Assembly: GCF_001544495.1 (NCBI RefSeq)
Contig: NZ_FCNZ02000001.1
Coordinates: 496,001 to 560,000 of the forward strand
Source of the DNA: Caballeronia telluris
Lineage (GTDB): Bacteria; Pseudomonadota; Gammaproteobacteria; Burkholderiales; Burkholderiaceae
Reading direction: 5' to 3'
Length of the DNA: 64,000 nt
A model generated the notes under the pieces. The model was not told the origin of the DNA. It ran no database searches and saw nothing but the letters and a program-made list of their open reading frames with translations. A program made the position numbers and the translations under genes. Each line of letters opens with the position of its first letter. Positions within the stretch are counted from its first letter, which is position 1. Below are positions 45,460 through 54,063 of this stretch, piece after piece.

Positions 45460-47979
45460 ATGCGCAAATCCCTGCTCGTCCTCGTTCTCCTTGCCCTGTC
45501 GATGCTGACTCCGGCGCTCGCCAACGCTGCGGCGGGCCATGCGAATCCGGCCAGTTCCGCGAATCCCGCGGCGCCCGTCACGCTCACGCCGCAACAGGCC
45601 CGCGACGCGCTCGCGGTCCTCAACGACCCGGCTCGCCGCGCGCAATTCGCGGATACGTTGCGCGCGCTCGCCGCAGCCGGCGCGCTCGCCACGCCGCCGC
45701 AGGCGGCGTCGGCTTCGGGCGCGTCGTCGGCCGAACCGGCGAGCGGCGCGTCGAGCGTGCTCGCGAAGTCGCTGACGAGCAACGGTCTCGCTTCGCAGAT
45801 TTCGCATCAGGCCAGCCACTGGCTCGTGCAGTTCGGCTCGGGCCTGCGGCATTCGATGTCCGCGCTGCTCGACTACGGATCGGTGCTCGAATGGTGGCGC
45901 GAACGCACCGCGACCGCCGACGCCCGCCAGTTGCTCGAACACGTCGCGTGGACCGTGCTGGTCTCGCTCGTGCCCGCCCTGCTGCTGGAACTGCTCGCCG
46001 TGCGCTTGCTGCGCGGTCCGCGCGGCCGGATCGCGGCGCGCGGCATCGTCGATGTCGACGAGGAGAGTCCCGACCTGGCCCGGCAGGAAAACGCAGCGGT
46101 GCGCGAAGAGGCCGCCGCCGAGCGCCGTGGCGACGAAGCCGCGCTGCATGTCGCGGAGAAGAAGACGGACACGGTGCGCGGCAAGCGTCATGCCGCGCGG
46201 CACTGGACGCTCCTGCAACGCCTGCCGAGCGCGCTCCTGCATGCGTTCTTCTCGGTCGTGCCGCTCGCCGTGTTCGTCGCGGCGGCGACGCTCCCGATGT
46301 CGGTCTTCATCGACGACAACACGCCCGAAGCCCGCGTGGCGGGCGCGCTGATCGACGTGTACCTCGTGTGCCGCGCGATCCAGATCGTCAGTCTCTTCTT
46401 TCTCGCGCCGCGCGCGCCGGGCTTGCGGCTCATTCAGATGCGCGACCGCTTCGCCGCGTTCACGCACGGCTGGGTGATGCGCATCGTCTGCGTGGGCGGC
46501 GCGGGCGTCGCGATCGCGAATGCCGCAGAGCCGCTCGGTCTCTCCGACGAAGCCCACATCGCGATCCTGAAGGCGGTCACGTTCGTCGTGCACGCGATGA
46601 TCGCGTATGTGATCTTCGAATGCAGGACGCCGGTCGCGGCGCGCATCCGCCAGCGCATGCAGGGGCATCGCCCGGTGTCGCTGGTCGGCAACTGGATCGC
46701 GGACATCTGGGCCGGCGTCGCGATTTTCTTCGTGATGGCGCTGTGGTTCGTGTGGGCGCTCGACGTGAGGAACGGCTATCAGACGCTGTTCCATCTCGGC
46801 GGTCTCTCGGTGGCCGTGCTGGTGGCGGCGCGCGTGGTCGCGATCGTCGCGTTCGGCGGGCTCGGCCGCGTCTTCCGTAGCGATGCGGAAGATGGCTACG
46901 CGAGCCAGTCGATCGCGCATCGCCACGCTTACCGCTATTACCCGATGCTGCGACGCATCGTGCAGACGGTGATCGCGGTGGCGACCGTTGTCGCGCTGTT
47001 GCAGGTGTGGGGCATCGACATCATCGGCTTCTTCACCTCGGGCGGCGTCGGCAACCGGCTCGCCTCGGCGCTGATCACGATCGCGATCGCGGCGGTGTTC
47101 GCGGTGCTCGTCTGGGAAGCGGCCAACGTGATGGTCGAGCGCCGCCTCGAAGCCTGGACGACGAGTGGCGAGCGCCTGCGCGCGGCGCGTCTGAGAACGC
47201 TGCTGCCGATGATGCGCACGGCGCTCTTCATCGTGATCGCGCTGGTGGTCGTGCTGACAGGATTAAGCGAGATCGGCGTGAACACGGCGCCGCTCTTGGC
47301 GAGCGCGAGCATCTTCGGCGTCGCGCTCGGCTTCGGGTCGCAGAAGCTCGTGCAGGACCTCATCACCGGCATCTTCCTCCTGATGGAGAACGCGATGCAG
47401 GTCGGCGACTGGGTGACGCTCGCGGGCGTATCGGGCACGGTCGAGTATCTGTCGATCCGCACGGTGCGTCTGCGTGCCGGCGACGGTTCGCTGCACACGG
47501 TGCCGTTCAGTTCGGTATCGACGGTGAACAACACGAATCGCGGCATCGGCAATGCGGCGGTGCGCGTGTCCATCGCGCTCGGCCAGGACGTCGATCTCGC
47601 GATCTCGACGCTCAAGGACATCGGCGCGTCGCTCCAGCGCGACGATGCGTTCAAGGACGGCATTCTCTCGGACTTCAGCTTCTGGGGCGTCGATGCCGTC
47701 GACGGCTCGACCGTCACGCTCGCCGGACAGATCCAGTGCCGCGACAGTTCGCGCTGGCCGGTGCAGCGCGAATTCAACCGGCGCATCCTCAACGAGTTCA
47801 CGGCGCGCGGCATCGAGATCGCGAATCCCCAGCGCAACTTCGTGATCATCGACGGCGGCGAGCCGCAGGTGAAGGACGAAGCGCAGGCGTCGGCGGATCA
47901 GCGCGCGGAGCCGTCGCGAGCCGCGCAGCATCCGACGGCGGAAGCGTCGGCGGGCAATTCGGGCAGCGCAGCCGTTTGA
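45460..47979 (+). CDS. Large mechanosensitive ion channel (MscS family)
   Basis: 839 residues. A signal peptide (to about residue 24) precedes an Ala-rich periplasmic domain (about 25-130). Several TM helices run to about residue 600, and the MscS pore helix and beta domain follow: GVALGFGSQKLVQDLITGIF (Gly-rich pore-lining helix) then ENAMQVGDWVTLAGVSGTVE and RTVRLRAGDGSLHTVPFSSV. The C-terminal tail is Ala/Ser/Gln-rich. It is much longer than MscS (286) and resembles the MscM/YbiO-type large channels that open on osmotic downshock. Confidence 0.92.
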   Translation: MRKSLLVLVLLALSMLTPALANAAAGHANPASSANPAAPVTLTPQQARDALAVLNDPARRAQFADTLRALAAAGALATPPQAASASGASSAEPASGASSVLAKSLTSNGLASQISHQASHWLVQFGSGLRHSMSALLDYGSVLEWWRERTATADARQLLEHVAWTVLVSLVPALLLELLAVRLLRGPRGRIAARGIVDVDEESPDLARQENAAVREEAAAERRGDEAALHVAEKKTDTVRGKRHAARHWTLLQRLPSALLHAFFSVVPLAVFVAAATLPMSVFIDDNTPEARVAGALIDVYLVCRAIQIVSLFFLAPRAPGLRLIQMRDRFAAFTHGWVMRIVCVGGAGVAIANAAEPLGLSDEAHIAILKAVTFVVHAMIAYVIFECRTPVAARIRQRMQGHRPVSLVGNWIADIWAGVAIFFVMALWFVWALDVRNGYQTLFHLGGLSVAVLVAARVVAIVAFGGLGRVFRSDAEDGYASQSIAHRHAYRYYPMLRRIVQTVIAVATVVALLQVWGIDIIGFFTSGGVGNRLASALITIAIAAVFAVLVWEAANVMVERRLEAWTTSGERLRAARLRTLLPMMRTALFIVIALVVVLTGLSEIGVNTAPLLASASIFGVALGFGSQKLVQDLITGIFLLMENAMQVGDWVTLAGVSGTVEYLSIRTVRLRAGDGSLHTVPFSSVSTVNNTNRGIGNAAVRVSIALGQDVDLAISTLKDIGASLQRDDAFKDGILSDFSFWGVDAVDGSTVTLAGQIQCRDSSRWPVQREFNRRILNEFTARGIEIANPQRNFVIIDGGEPQVKDEAQASADQRAEPSRAAQHPTAEASAGNSGSAAV

Positions 47980-47986
47980 GCGGTTT

Positions 47987-48370
47987 TCAGCGCGGCGAGC
48001 GCACGAGCACGGGCGAGCCTTCGAACTCGCCGCCGCTGCGCTCGAACCCGAGCCGCTCGTAGAACGCTTCGAGCGCGGCGGCATCGGGCGCATGGCGATC
48101 GACCGGTGGCGCGTGCACGCCGTCGCCCTTCACGTCGAGCGGACGCGGCACCAGCGTGATCATCACGCGATGCGCGTCGGCGAGCCCGACGAGCCGCTCC
48201 ATCGCGACGCGCGCGTGTCCGCGATGATGCGCGCCTTCCGACCAGATCGCTTCCAGCGCGATGGCGCAGTCGCCGGTTTCTTCGAGCCACAACTCGACCT
48301 GCTGTTCATCTTCGACGCGCGTGCGATGGAACGCGTCGATCATCGTGGCGGCGGTGGAGGGCGAAGGCAT
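47987..48370 (-). CDS. Small GNAT-like acetyltransferase domain protein
   Basis: 127 residues. LEAFYERLGFERSG near the C-terminus matches motif B of GNAT enzymes, and ALEAIWSEGAHHRGHARVAMERL matches the acceptor-side helix and motif A region, although the Q/RxxGxG loop is degenerate (EGAHHRGHA). The protein is shorter than usual (about 150). It may be active on a small amine or be a degenerate copy. ATG choice (48370 or 48343) is uncertain. It converges with the MscS gene, eight bases apart. Confidence 0.68.
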   Translation of the reverse strand: MPSPSTAATMIDAFHRTRVEDEQQVELWLEETGDCAIALEAIWSEGAHHRGHARVAMERLVGLADAHRVMITLVPRPLDVKGDGVHAPPVDRHAPDAAALEAFYERLGFERSGGEFEGSPVLVRSPR

Positions 48371-48527
48371 CGGTTCGAGTCGCGTGACCGGAAAGCCGCA
48401 CTATAGCGTGGGCGGCCCAGGCTCGCGCGGCGTATATCCGCTTTAGCGATTTCGATCGGAAAATCGCTTCGTAGACCCGCGACGTTACGCCTTCTATGAT
48501 GGCCTTCACTTGAATCAGGAGAGGGCG

Positions 48528-48572
48528 ATGAATCGTCTGCATCTGCACTGTCGGCGCTCGACCGGCAACTAG
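48528..48572 (+). CDS. 14-codon leader ORF upstream of metQ
   Basis: ATG 48528 to TAG 48572 encodes MNRLHLHCRRSTGN. A strong ribosome site (CAGGAGAGGG, 48516-48525) sits six bases before it, better than that of the metQ gene itself, and the ORF ends 65 bases before metQ. Short Cys/His/Arg-rich leader peptides of this kind occur upstream of sulfur and amino-acid operons in several bacteria and act as attenuator sensors. No clear terminator/antiterminator pair could be folded by eye. It is too short to score as a normal gene. Confidence 0.6.
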   Translation: MNRLHLHCRRSTGN

Positions 48573-48637
48573 CTTCGCGTTTCATTCATCCTTGCGCAAC
48601 GTCGCGCGCTCATCGTTTTCCTTTGGACGAGTCCATC

Positions 48638-49474
48638 ATGAAGAATGCCAATGCCGCATTGCGCGGCGTGTCCCGGCGCGTGCGCGCCACCCTGCTCGTC
48701 GTTGTCGCGGCGTTCGCGATGTCGTTCGCCGCTTCGTCGTTCGCCGCCGATGCCACGCTGAAAATCGGCACCGCGACGAGTCCGCAAATCGATGCGCTGA
48801 AGGTCGCCGTGAAGGAAGCCAGGGCGCAAGGGCTGGACGTGAAGCTGATTGAATTCACCGACTGGAACACGCCGAACGCCGCGCTTGCGAACAAGGACAT
48901 CGACGTCAACTACTTCCAGCACGTGCCGTTTCTGGAGAACGCGAAGAAGCAGGGCGGCTACGACTTCGTCGCGATCGCGCCGGGCACGATCATGAAGATC
49001 GGCCTCTATTCGAAGAAGGTGAAGCGCTTCGACGAACTGAAGGACGGCGCGAGCGTCGCCATCGCGAACGATCCGGTGAACGGCGGGCGTGGCCTCTTGC
49101 TGCTGCAGCGCGCGGGCCTCATCAAGCTGAAGCCGGGCGCCGATTACCGCGCGACGACGCTCGACATCGTCGAGAACCCGAAGCATCTGAAGATCGTGCA
49201 GCTCGAAGCCTCGCAACTCGCCCGCTCGCTCGACGACGTCGATCTCGCGCAAGGCTATCCGAGCTTCATCAAGCTCGCCGGCACGGCCGATCCGAACAGC
49301 GCGCTGCTCTTCGACGGCGTCGAGAACAAGCTCTTCGCGATCCAGTGGGTCGTGCGTCCCGACAGCGTGAACGATCCGCGCATCCGCAAGTTCATCGCGA
49401 TCTACCAGCAGTCGCCCGCCGTGCGCGCCGCGCTCGACCAGGCGTTCGGCACGCTCTACGCGGTCGCGTGGTGA
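48638..49474 (+). CDS. metQ: Methionine ABC transporter substrate-binding protein (MetQ/NlpA family)
   Basis: 278 residues. NlpA/MetQ features: GTATSPQIDALKVAVKEA, NKDIDVNYFQHVPFLENAKKQ, VAIANDPVNGGRGLLLLQ and the late KFIAIYQQSPAVRAALDQAFG. The signal peptide ends SSFA-AD with no lipobox Cys, so it is predicted soluble in the periplasm, unlike the lipid-anchored E. coli MetQ. A TTG five codons upstream is in frame but unlikely. Together with metN and metI it forms a methionine (or methionine sulfoxide/related sulfur compound) importer. Confidence 0.92.
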   Translation: MKNANAALRGVSRRVRATLLVVVAAFAMSFAASSFAADATLKIGTATSPQIDALKVAVKEARAQGLDVKLIEFTDWNTPNAALANKDIDVNYFQHVPFLENAKKQGGYDFVAIAPGTIMKIGLYSKKVKRFDELKDGASVAIANDPVNGGRGLLLLQRAGLIKLKPGADYRATTLDIVENPKHLKIVQLEASQLARSLDDVDLAQGYPSFIKLAGTADPNSALLFDGVENKLFAIQWVVRPDSVNDPRIRKFIAIYQQSPAVRAALDQAFGTLYAVAW

Positions 49475-49497
49475 GTCGTTCAACGGAGGCTTGCATC

Positions 49498-50616
49498 ATG
49501 GCGGATGTGATCATCGAGGAACCGCGCGTGAGCGAAGCGCGTTCCGGCACACAGGCGAAAAGCGTCGTGTTCGCGGACGTCGGCAAGGTGTTCGGCGGAT
49601 CGACGGCGGCGCTCTCGGGCGTCGATTTGTCGGTCGCGAGGGGCGAGGTGTTCGGCATCATCGGACGCAGCGGCGCGGGCAAGTCCACGTTGCTGCGGCT
49701 CGTGAACGGCCTCGAAAAACCCACGCGCGGCGAGGTGCGCGTGAACGGCGTGTCGGTCGGCGCACTCGACGAACGCGGGCTCGTCGGGTTGCGGCGGCGC
49801 ATCGGCATGGTGTTCCAGCACTTCAACCTGCTGTCGGCGAAAACGGTGCGCGAGAACATCGCGCTGCCGCTGAAGATCGCGGGCGTCGACAAGCGCAGCA
49901 TCGACGCGAAAGTCGATGTGCTGCTCGAACTCGTCGGCCTCACGGCGAAACGCGATGCGTATCCGCGCAGTCTTTCCGGCGGCCAGAAGCAGCGCGTCGG
50001 GATTGCGCGGGCGCTGGTTCACGACCCCGACCTCCTGCTCTGCGACGAAGCCACGTCCGCGCTCGATCCGGAAACCACGCAGCAGATTCTCGCGCTGCTT
50101 CGCGACATCAACCGACGCCTCGGCCTCACGATTCTTCTGATCACGCATGAGATGGCGGTGATCCGCGAAGTCTGCGATTCCGTCGCGGTGATCGAGGCGG
50201 GCGAAGTCGTGGAGACCGGTGCGGTGTGGCGCGTGTTCGGCGACCCGCGCCACGCGGCCACTCAGGCGCTCTTGCGCACGCTCGTGCACGATTTGCCCGC
50301 CGATCTCGCCGCGCGGCTCGCGAGTGCGCCGCGTGACGATGCCGACGTGCTGCTCGACGTGCGCTTCACCGGCGAGTCGCGGCACGAGCCCGATCTGGGC
50401 GCGCTCGCGGTGGCGCTCGGCGCGCTCGGCGGACGCGTGAACTTCGTGCATGGCGGCATCGACCGGATTCAGGGGCATGCGCAGGGACGGCTCGTCGTCG
50501 CGGCGCATCTGCACGCGCACGGCGCGAACGAAGCGGGGCTGCGCGCGCATGTCGAGGCGCTCGTCGCCGGCGCGCGGCGTCACGCGGACAAAGTGGAGGT
50601 GCTCGGCTATGTTTGA
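49498..50616 (+). CDS. metN: Methionine ABC transporter ATP-binding protein
   Basis: 372 residues. Walker A GRSGAGKST, Q-loop FQHFNLL, signature LSGGQKQRVGIARAL and Walker B LLLCDEATSALDPE are intact. The C-terminal ~95 residues are a NIL-type regulatory domain that in MetN senses intracellular methionine, though here it is somewhat diverged (DVLLDVRFTGES onward). It follows metQ by 23 bases and overlaps metI by eight. Confidence 0.95.
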   Translation: MADVIIEEPRVSEARSGTQAKSVVFADVGKVFGGSTAALSGVDLSVARGEVFGIIGRSGAGKSTLLRLVNGLEKPTRGEVRVNGVSVGALDERGLVGLRRRIGMVFQHFNLLSAKTVRENIALPLKIAGVDKRSIDAKVDVLLELVGLTAKRDAYPRSLSGGQKQRVGIARALVHDPDLLLCDEATSALDPETTQQILALLRDINRRLGLTILLITHEMAVIREVCDSVAVIEAGEVVETGAVWRVFGDPRHAATQALLRTLVHDLPADLAARLASAPRDDADVLLDVRFTGESRHEPDLGALAVALGALGGRVNFVHGGIDRIQGHAQGRLVVAAHLHAHGANEAGLRAHVEALVAGARRHADKVEVLGYV

Positions 50617-51268
50617 AATCTGGCTGCCCGAATTCCTCGACGCGATCCGCGACACCGTCGTGATGGTCGGCGTCTCGGCGCTGATCGCGCTCGTCGCCGG
50701 CATTCCGCTCGCGCTCGTGCTCGTCACGACGACGAAGGGTGGCATTTTCGAGCGGCCGGCCGTCAATTCGACGCTCGGCTCGGTCGTCAACGCATTGCGC
50801 TCGACGCCCTTCATCATCCTGCTCGTCGCGCTCTTGCCGTTGACGCGCCTTCTCGTCGGCACGACCATCGGCGTGTGGGCCGCGATCGTGCCGCTTTCGA
50901 TCGCCGCGACGCCGTTCTTCGCGCGCATCGCCGAGGTGAGCCTGCGCGAAGTCGACCGCGGGCTGATCGAGGCCGCGCAGGCGATGGGCGCCGAACGCCG
51001 CCATATCATCCGGCACGTGCTCCTGCCCGAAGCGTTGCCGGGGATCCTCGGCGGCTTCACGATCACGGTGGTCGCGATGATCGGCTCGTCGGCGATGGCG
51101 GGCGCGGTCGGCGCGGGCGGTCTCGGCGATCTCGCGATACGCTACGGCTATCAGCGCTTCGACACGACCGTGATGGTCACGGTGATCGCGCTGCTGATCG
51201 TGATCGTCAGCGCCGTGCAGTGGGGCGGCGATCGCCTGGTGCGGCGCATCACCCGGCGCACGGGATGA
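50609..51268 (+). CDS. metI: Methionine ABC transporter permease
   Basis: 219 residues, five TM helices of the MetI type, with the EAA loop EVDRGLIEAAQAMGAERRHIIR (coupling helix) and NALRSTPFIILLVAL. It forms the membrane channel of the MetNIQ importer. Its ATG is inside the metN stop region (8-base overlap), so the pair is translationally coupled. Confidence 0.94.
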   Translation: MFEIWLPEFLDAIRDTVVMVGVSALIALVAGIPLALVLVTTTKGGIFERPAVNSTLGSVVNALRSTPFIILLVALLPLTRLLVGTTIGVWAAIVPLSIAATPFFARIAEVSLREVDRGLIEAAQAMGAERRHIIRHVLLPEALPGILGGFTITVVAMIGSSAMAGAVGAGGLGDLAIRYGYQRFDTTVMVTVIALLIVIVSAVQWGGDRLVRRITRRTG

Positions 51269-51302
51269 TAATGACGGCAACCGCATCGACACCGGAGACA
51301 GC

Positions 51303-52478
51303 ATGAACGCCCCTCATCGGCCCGATTCCCTGCCATTGACCGAACTGCTCGCCGCGTTGCGCGAGACCGCCGAAGCGCGCGACCGCGAAGGCGGTCACGC
51401 CGCGCGCGAAAAGCAGCTGATCGCCGACGCGGGCCTCCTGACGATCGCCGTGCCGCGCGAATACGGCGGCGAGGGCGCGCCCTGGGTCCACGTGTATCAG
51501 ACGATTCGCGCGATCGCACGCGTCGACGCCGCGCTGGCCCATCTGCTCGGGTTCACTTGCCTGCAGGTGGTGAGCGTCGCGGTGTGGGGCAGCGAGGCTC
51601 AGCGCGAGCGGTATCTGCGCGGCACGGTCGAAAACCGCTGGTGGTGGGGCAACGCGGTGAATCCGCTCGATACGCGGCTGATCGCGCATGCGACGGGCGA
51701 CGGCGGCTATCGTCTGTCGGGCCAGAAGGGCTTTTGCTCCGGTACGCGCGGCTCGCAGATGATGACGCTCTCCGCGCAGGACCCGGCCACGGGCAAGCCG
51801 GTGTTCGGCGTCGTGCCGACGGGGCGCGCGGGCATCACGGTCAACGAAGACTGGAATCCCATCGGCCAGCGTCAGACGGACAGCGGCAGCGTGGCCTTCG
51901 ACGACGTCGAATTGCGTGCCGAGGAAGTGCTGCACCGCTCCGAGGCGCCGCCGACGCCGCGCGGCTCGCTGCGCACGCTCGTCTCGCAACTGGTGCTGAC
52001 GAACCTCTTCGTCGGGATCGCGGAAGGCGCGCTCGCGGAGGCGCGCGAGTATGTCGCGAAGTCCGGACGGCCGTGGATTCATTCGAACGTGGCGAGCGCC
52101 GTCGACGATCCGTATCAGTTGCATCGGTTTGCGGAGATGCGGCTGAAGGCCGTGAGCGCGGAAGCGCTCGCGACGCGCGCCGCCGGGGCGCTCGACCGCG
52201 CGTGGGATCGCGGCGACGCGCTGACCGCCGAGGAGCGCGCGCACACGGCGCTCGCGGTGGCGGAAGCGAAGGTGCTGGCGCACCGCGCGGCGCTCGACGT
52301 CAGCGAGGCGCTCTTCGACGCCTGCGGCGCGCGCTCGACGCACGGTCCGCTCGCGCTCGACCGCTTCTGGCGCAACGCGCGCGTGCACACGCTGCACGAT
52401 CCGCTCGATTATAAACTGCGCGACATCGGCCGGTTTGCGCTCGCGGGCGTGCTGCCCGAGGCGAATCTGTACAGCTAG
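51303..52478 (+). CDS. Acyl-CoA dehydrogenase-like flavoprotein (SfnB/DszC type)
   Basis: 391 residues. N-terminal all-alpha domain (about 1-120) with AVPREYGGEGAPWVHVYQ, a central FMN/FAD-binding beta domain with WWWGNAVNPLDTRLIAHATG, and a C-terminal helical bundle with the ARVHTLHDPLDYK tail of monooxygenase-type members. Two-component flavin monooxygenases of this branch act on organosulfur compounds, and SfnB is tied to dimethylsulfone use. Its place after metQNI suggests a sulfur-scavenging role (inference). It follows metI by 34 bases, so one operon is likely. Its stop is four bases from the convergent mntH stop. Confidence 0.85.
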   Translation: MNAPHRPDSLPLTELLAALRETAEARDREGGHAAREKQLIADAGLLTIAVPREYGGEGAPWVHVYQTIRAIARVDAALAHLLGFTCLQVVSVAVWGSEAQRERYLRGTVENRWWWGNAVNPLDTRLIAHATGDGGYRLSGQKGFCSGTRGSQMMTLSAQDPATGKPVFGVVPTGRAGITVNEDWNPIGQRQTDSGSVAFDDVELRAEEVLHRSEAPPTPRGSLRTLVSQLVLTNLFVGIAEGALAEAREYVAKSGRPWIHSNVASAVDDPYQLHRFAEMRLKAVSAEALATRAAGALDRAWDRGDALTAEERAHTALAVAEAKVLAHRAALDVSEALFDACGARSTHGPLALDRFWRNARVHTLHDPLDYKLRDIGRFALAGVLPEANLYS

Positions 52479-52481
52479 GCG

Positions 52482-53813
52482 TCAGCCGGTTACAAAACCG
52501 ACCGTCTGCACCACGAGCCAGAGATTCGCCGCGCTGATCACGCCGAACAGCATCCACGCGACGCCCTTCGTCCACGCGCGGTTGGCGAATTCGCCCATCA
52601 GCCGACGGTCGCTCGTCATGCGGATCAGCGGGTAGAGCGCAAACGGCAGTTGCAGGCTCAGCACGACCTGGCTCGCGACCAGCAGCTTGCCGACCGCGCC
52701 GTTGCCCATCATGCCGACGCCGATCAGCGCCGGAATCAGCGCGAGCGCGCGCGTGATGAAGCGCCGCTGATAGCACGGAATCTTCAGTTTCAGGAAGCCT
52801 TCCATGATGACCTGCCCGGCAATCGTGCCGGTGAACGTCGAGCTCTGGCCCGACGCGAGCAGCGTCACCGCGAAGAGAATCGCGGCAAGCCCGGTGCCGA
52901 CGATCGGCGCGAGCAGCCGGTACGCGTCCTCGATTTCGGTGACCTGCGTGTGCCCCGTCGCGTGGAACGCCGACGCCGCGAGAATCAGGATCGCCGCGTT
53001 GATCAGGAGCGCGAGGAAGAGCGAAACGATGGTGTCGAGCCGCGACAGACGGATCGCCGACAGCAGGCTCGCTTTCGTGCGCGAGACGATGCGCGTCTGC
53101 ACGATCGACGAATGCAGGTAGAGGTTGTGCGGCATCACGGTCGCGCCGAGGATGCCGATCGCGAGATAGAGCGGCTCGCGTTCGGAAATCGCGTGCCACG
53201 ACGGCACGAGCCCGCCGAAAACCGCCGGCCAGTGCGGCTTCACCAGCGCTAGTTCGACGATATAGCCGAGCCCGATCGTCGCGATGAGGCCGAGCATGAT
53301 CGCTTCCAGATCGCGGAAGTTCTTGCCTTTCAGGCCGAGCACGATGAGCGTGTCGAACGCCGTGAAGATCACGCCCCACATCAGCGAGCAACCGAACAGC
53401 AGGTGAAACGCGAGCGCGCCGCCGAGCACCTCCGCGAGATCGCACGCGATGATCGAAATCTCCGCGAGCGCCCACTGCACGCGCGCGACCGGTTTCGAAT
53501 AACGCTCCGACGACAGCTGCGCGAGATCGCGTCCGGTCACGATGCCGAGGCGCATCGCGAGACACTGGAGCGCCATCGCGGCAAGGCTCGACAGCACCAC
53601 GACGAACAGCAGCGTGTAGCCGTAGCGCGAGCCGGCTTCGATGTCGGTCGCCCAGTTGCCCGAGTCCATGTAGCCGATCGAGACGAGCAGGCCCGGCCCG
53701 GCAAACTGCGCGAGCTTCTTCCAGAGCGGCGCGCCCGCGGGCACGTCGACGGAACCCTTGACCTCGGACGGGCAAAACGGAGCGGTGGCGGTGGTCGGCA
53801 GCTTGAACGGCAA
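52482..53813 (-). CDS. mntH: Nramp-family divalent metal transporter (manganese)
   Basis: 443 residues, eleven TM helices. The TM1 metal motif, normally DPGN, reads MDSGNWATDIEAGSRYG (Pro to Ser), and the TM6 motif MPHNLYLHSS is intact. It imports Mn(II) with protons. No ATG lies near the conserved start. I prefer TTG 53813 because GGGGA sits eight bases before it and the N-terminus (LPTTATAPFCPSEVKGSV) matches the form I remember for this subgroup; a GTG at 53879 is the alternative. Further upstream the frame runs through terminators of flhDC and cannot be coding. Confidence 0.88.
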   Translation of the reverse strand: MPFKLPTTATAPFCPSEVKGSVDVPAGAPLWKKLAQFAGPGLLVSIGYMDSGNWATDIEAGSRYGYTLLFVVVLSSLAAMALQCLAMRLGIVTGRDLAQLSSERYSKPVARVQWALAEISIIACDLAEVLGGALAFHLLFGCSLMWGVIFTAFDTLIVLGLKGKNFRDLEAIMLGLIATIGLGYIVELALVKPHWPAVFGGLVPSWHAISEREPLYLAIGILGATVMPHNLYLHSSIVQTRIVSRTKASLLSAIRLSRLDTIVSLFLALLINAAILILAASAFHATGHTQVTEIEDAYRLLAPIVGTGLAAILFAVTLLASGQSSTFTGTIAGQVIMEGFLKLKIPCYQRRFITRALALIPALIGVGMMGNGAVGKLLVASQVVLSLQLPFALYPLIRMTSDRRLMGEFANRAWTKGVAWMLFGVISAANLWLVVQTVGFVTG

Positions 53814-53866
53814 TGGTGAAGTCCCCGTCGGTTCGATGGTGCGGCGGCGCTCGCTGGATAAAGGCG

Positions 53867-53884
53867 ATGCCGGAATCACGGCAT
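53867..53884. promoter_or_regulatory. Inverted repeat upstream of mntH
   Basis: ATGCCG-N6-CGGCAT, perfect over six bases each side, about 55-70 bases before the chosen mntH start. It could be an operator for a metal regulator or a leader hairpin; it does not match the Mur/MntR box I know. Confidence 0.3.
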
Positions 53885-53936
53885 TATTGTCGAAAAGAAC
53901 GGAACGCGTGGCGCGCGCGCCGCCTGCGCGCCGACG

Positions 53937-53969
53937 AAAAAAAGGGCCCGCCGAGATCGGCGGGCCCTT
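53937..53969 (-). terminator. Rho-independent terminator of flhDC
   Basis: GGGCCCGCCG-AGAT-CGGCGGGCCC, ten perfect pairs, with a seven-base A-run on the plus-strand left side, i.e. a T-run on the minus strand. It lies about 95 bases past the flhC stop. Confidence 0.9.
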
Positions 53970-53992
53970 CAGAGAATTCGGTCGAGAAGGAA

Positions 53993-54063
53993 AACGGTAG
54001 CGGCATTGCCGGCTGTCCACCGCCCGAGAGCGGTCCTCGAGGACGGCCGGCGCCGCTACCGTT
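53993..54063. repeat. Long imperfect hairpin at the flhC stop
   Basis: AACGGTAGCGGC at 53993-54004 is mirrored exactly by GCCGCTACCGTT at 54052-54063, with further pairing inside (GCCGGC and GTCC with GGAC-GGCCGGC). The right arm ends on the last base of the flhC stop codon. It precedes the main terminator and may stabilise the 3' end of the flhDC mRNA. Confidence 0.75.

Noticed and set aside
53813-54020. mntH start far upstream (54020 or 53879)
   Set aside because: The upstream part passes through the flhDC terminator and is not conserved; TTG 53813 has the better ribosome site.
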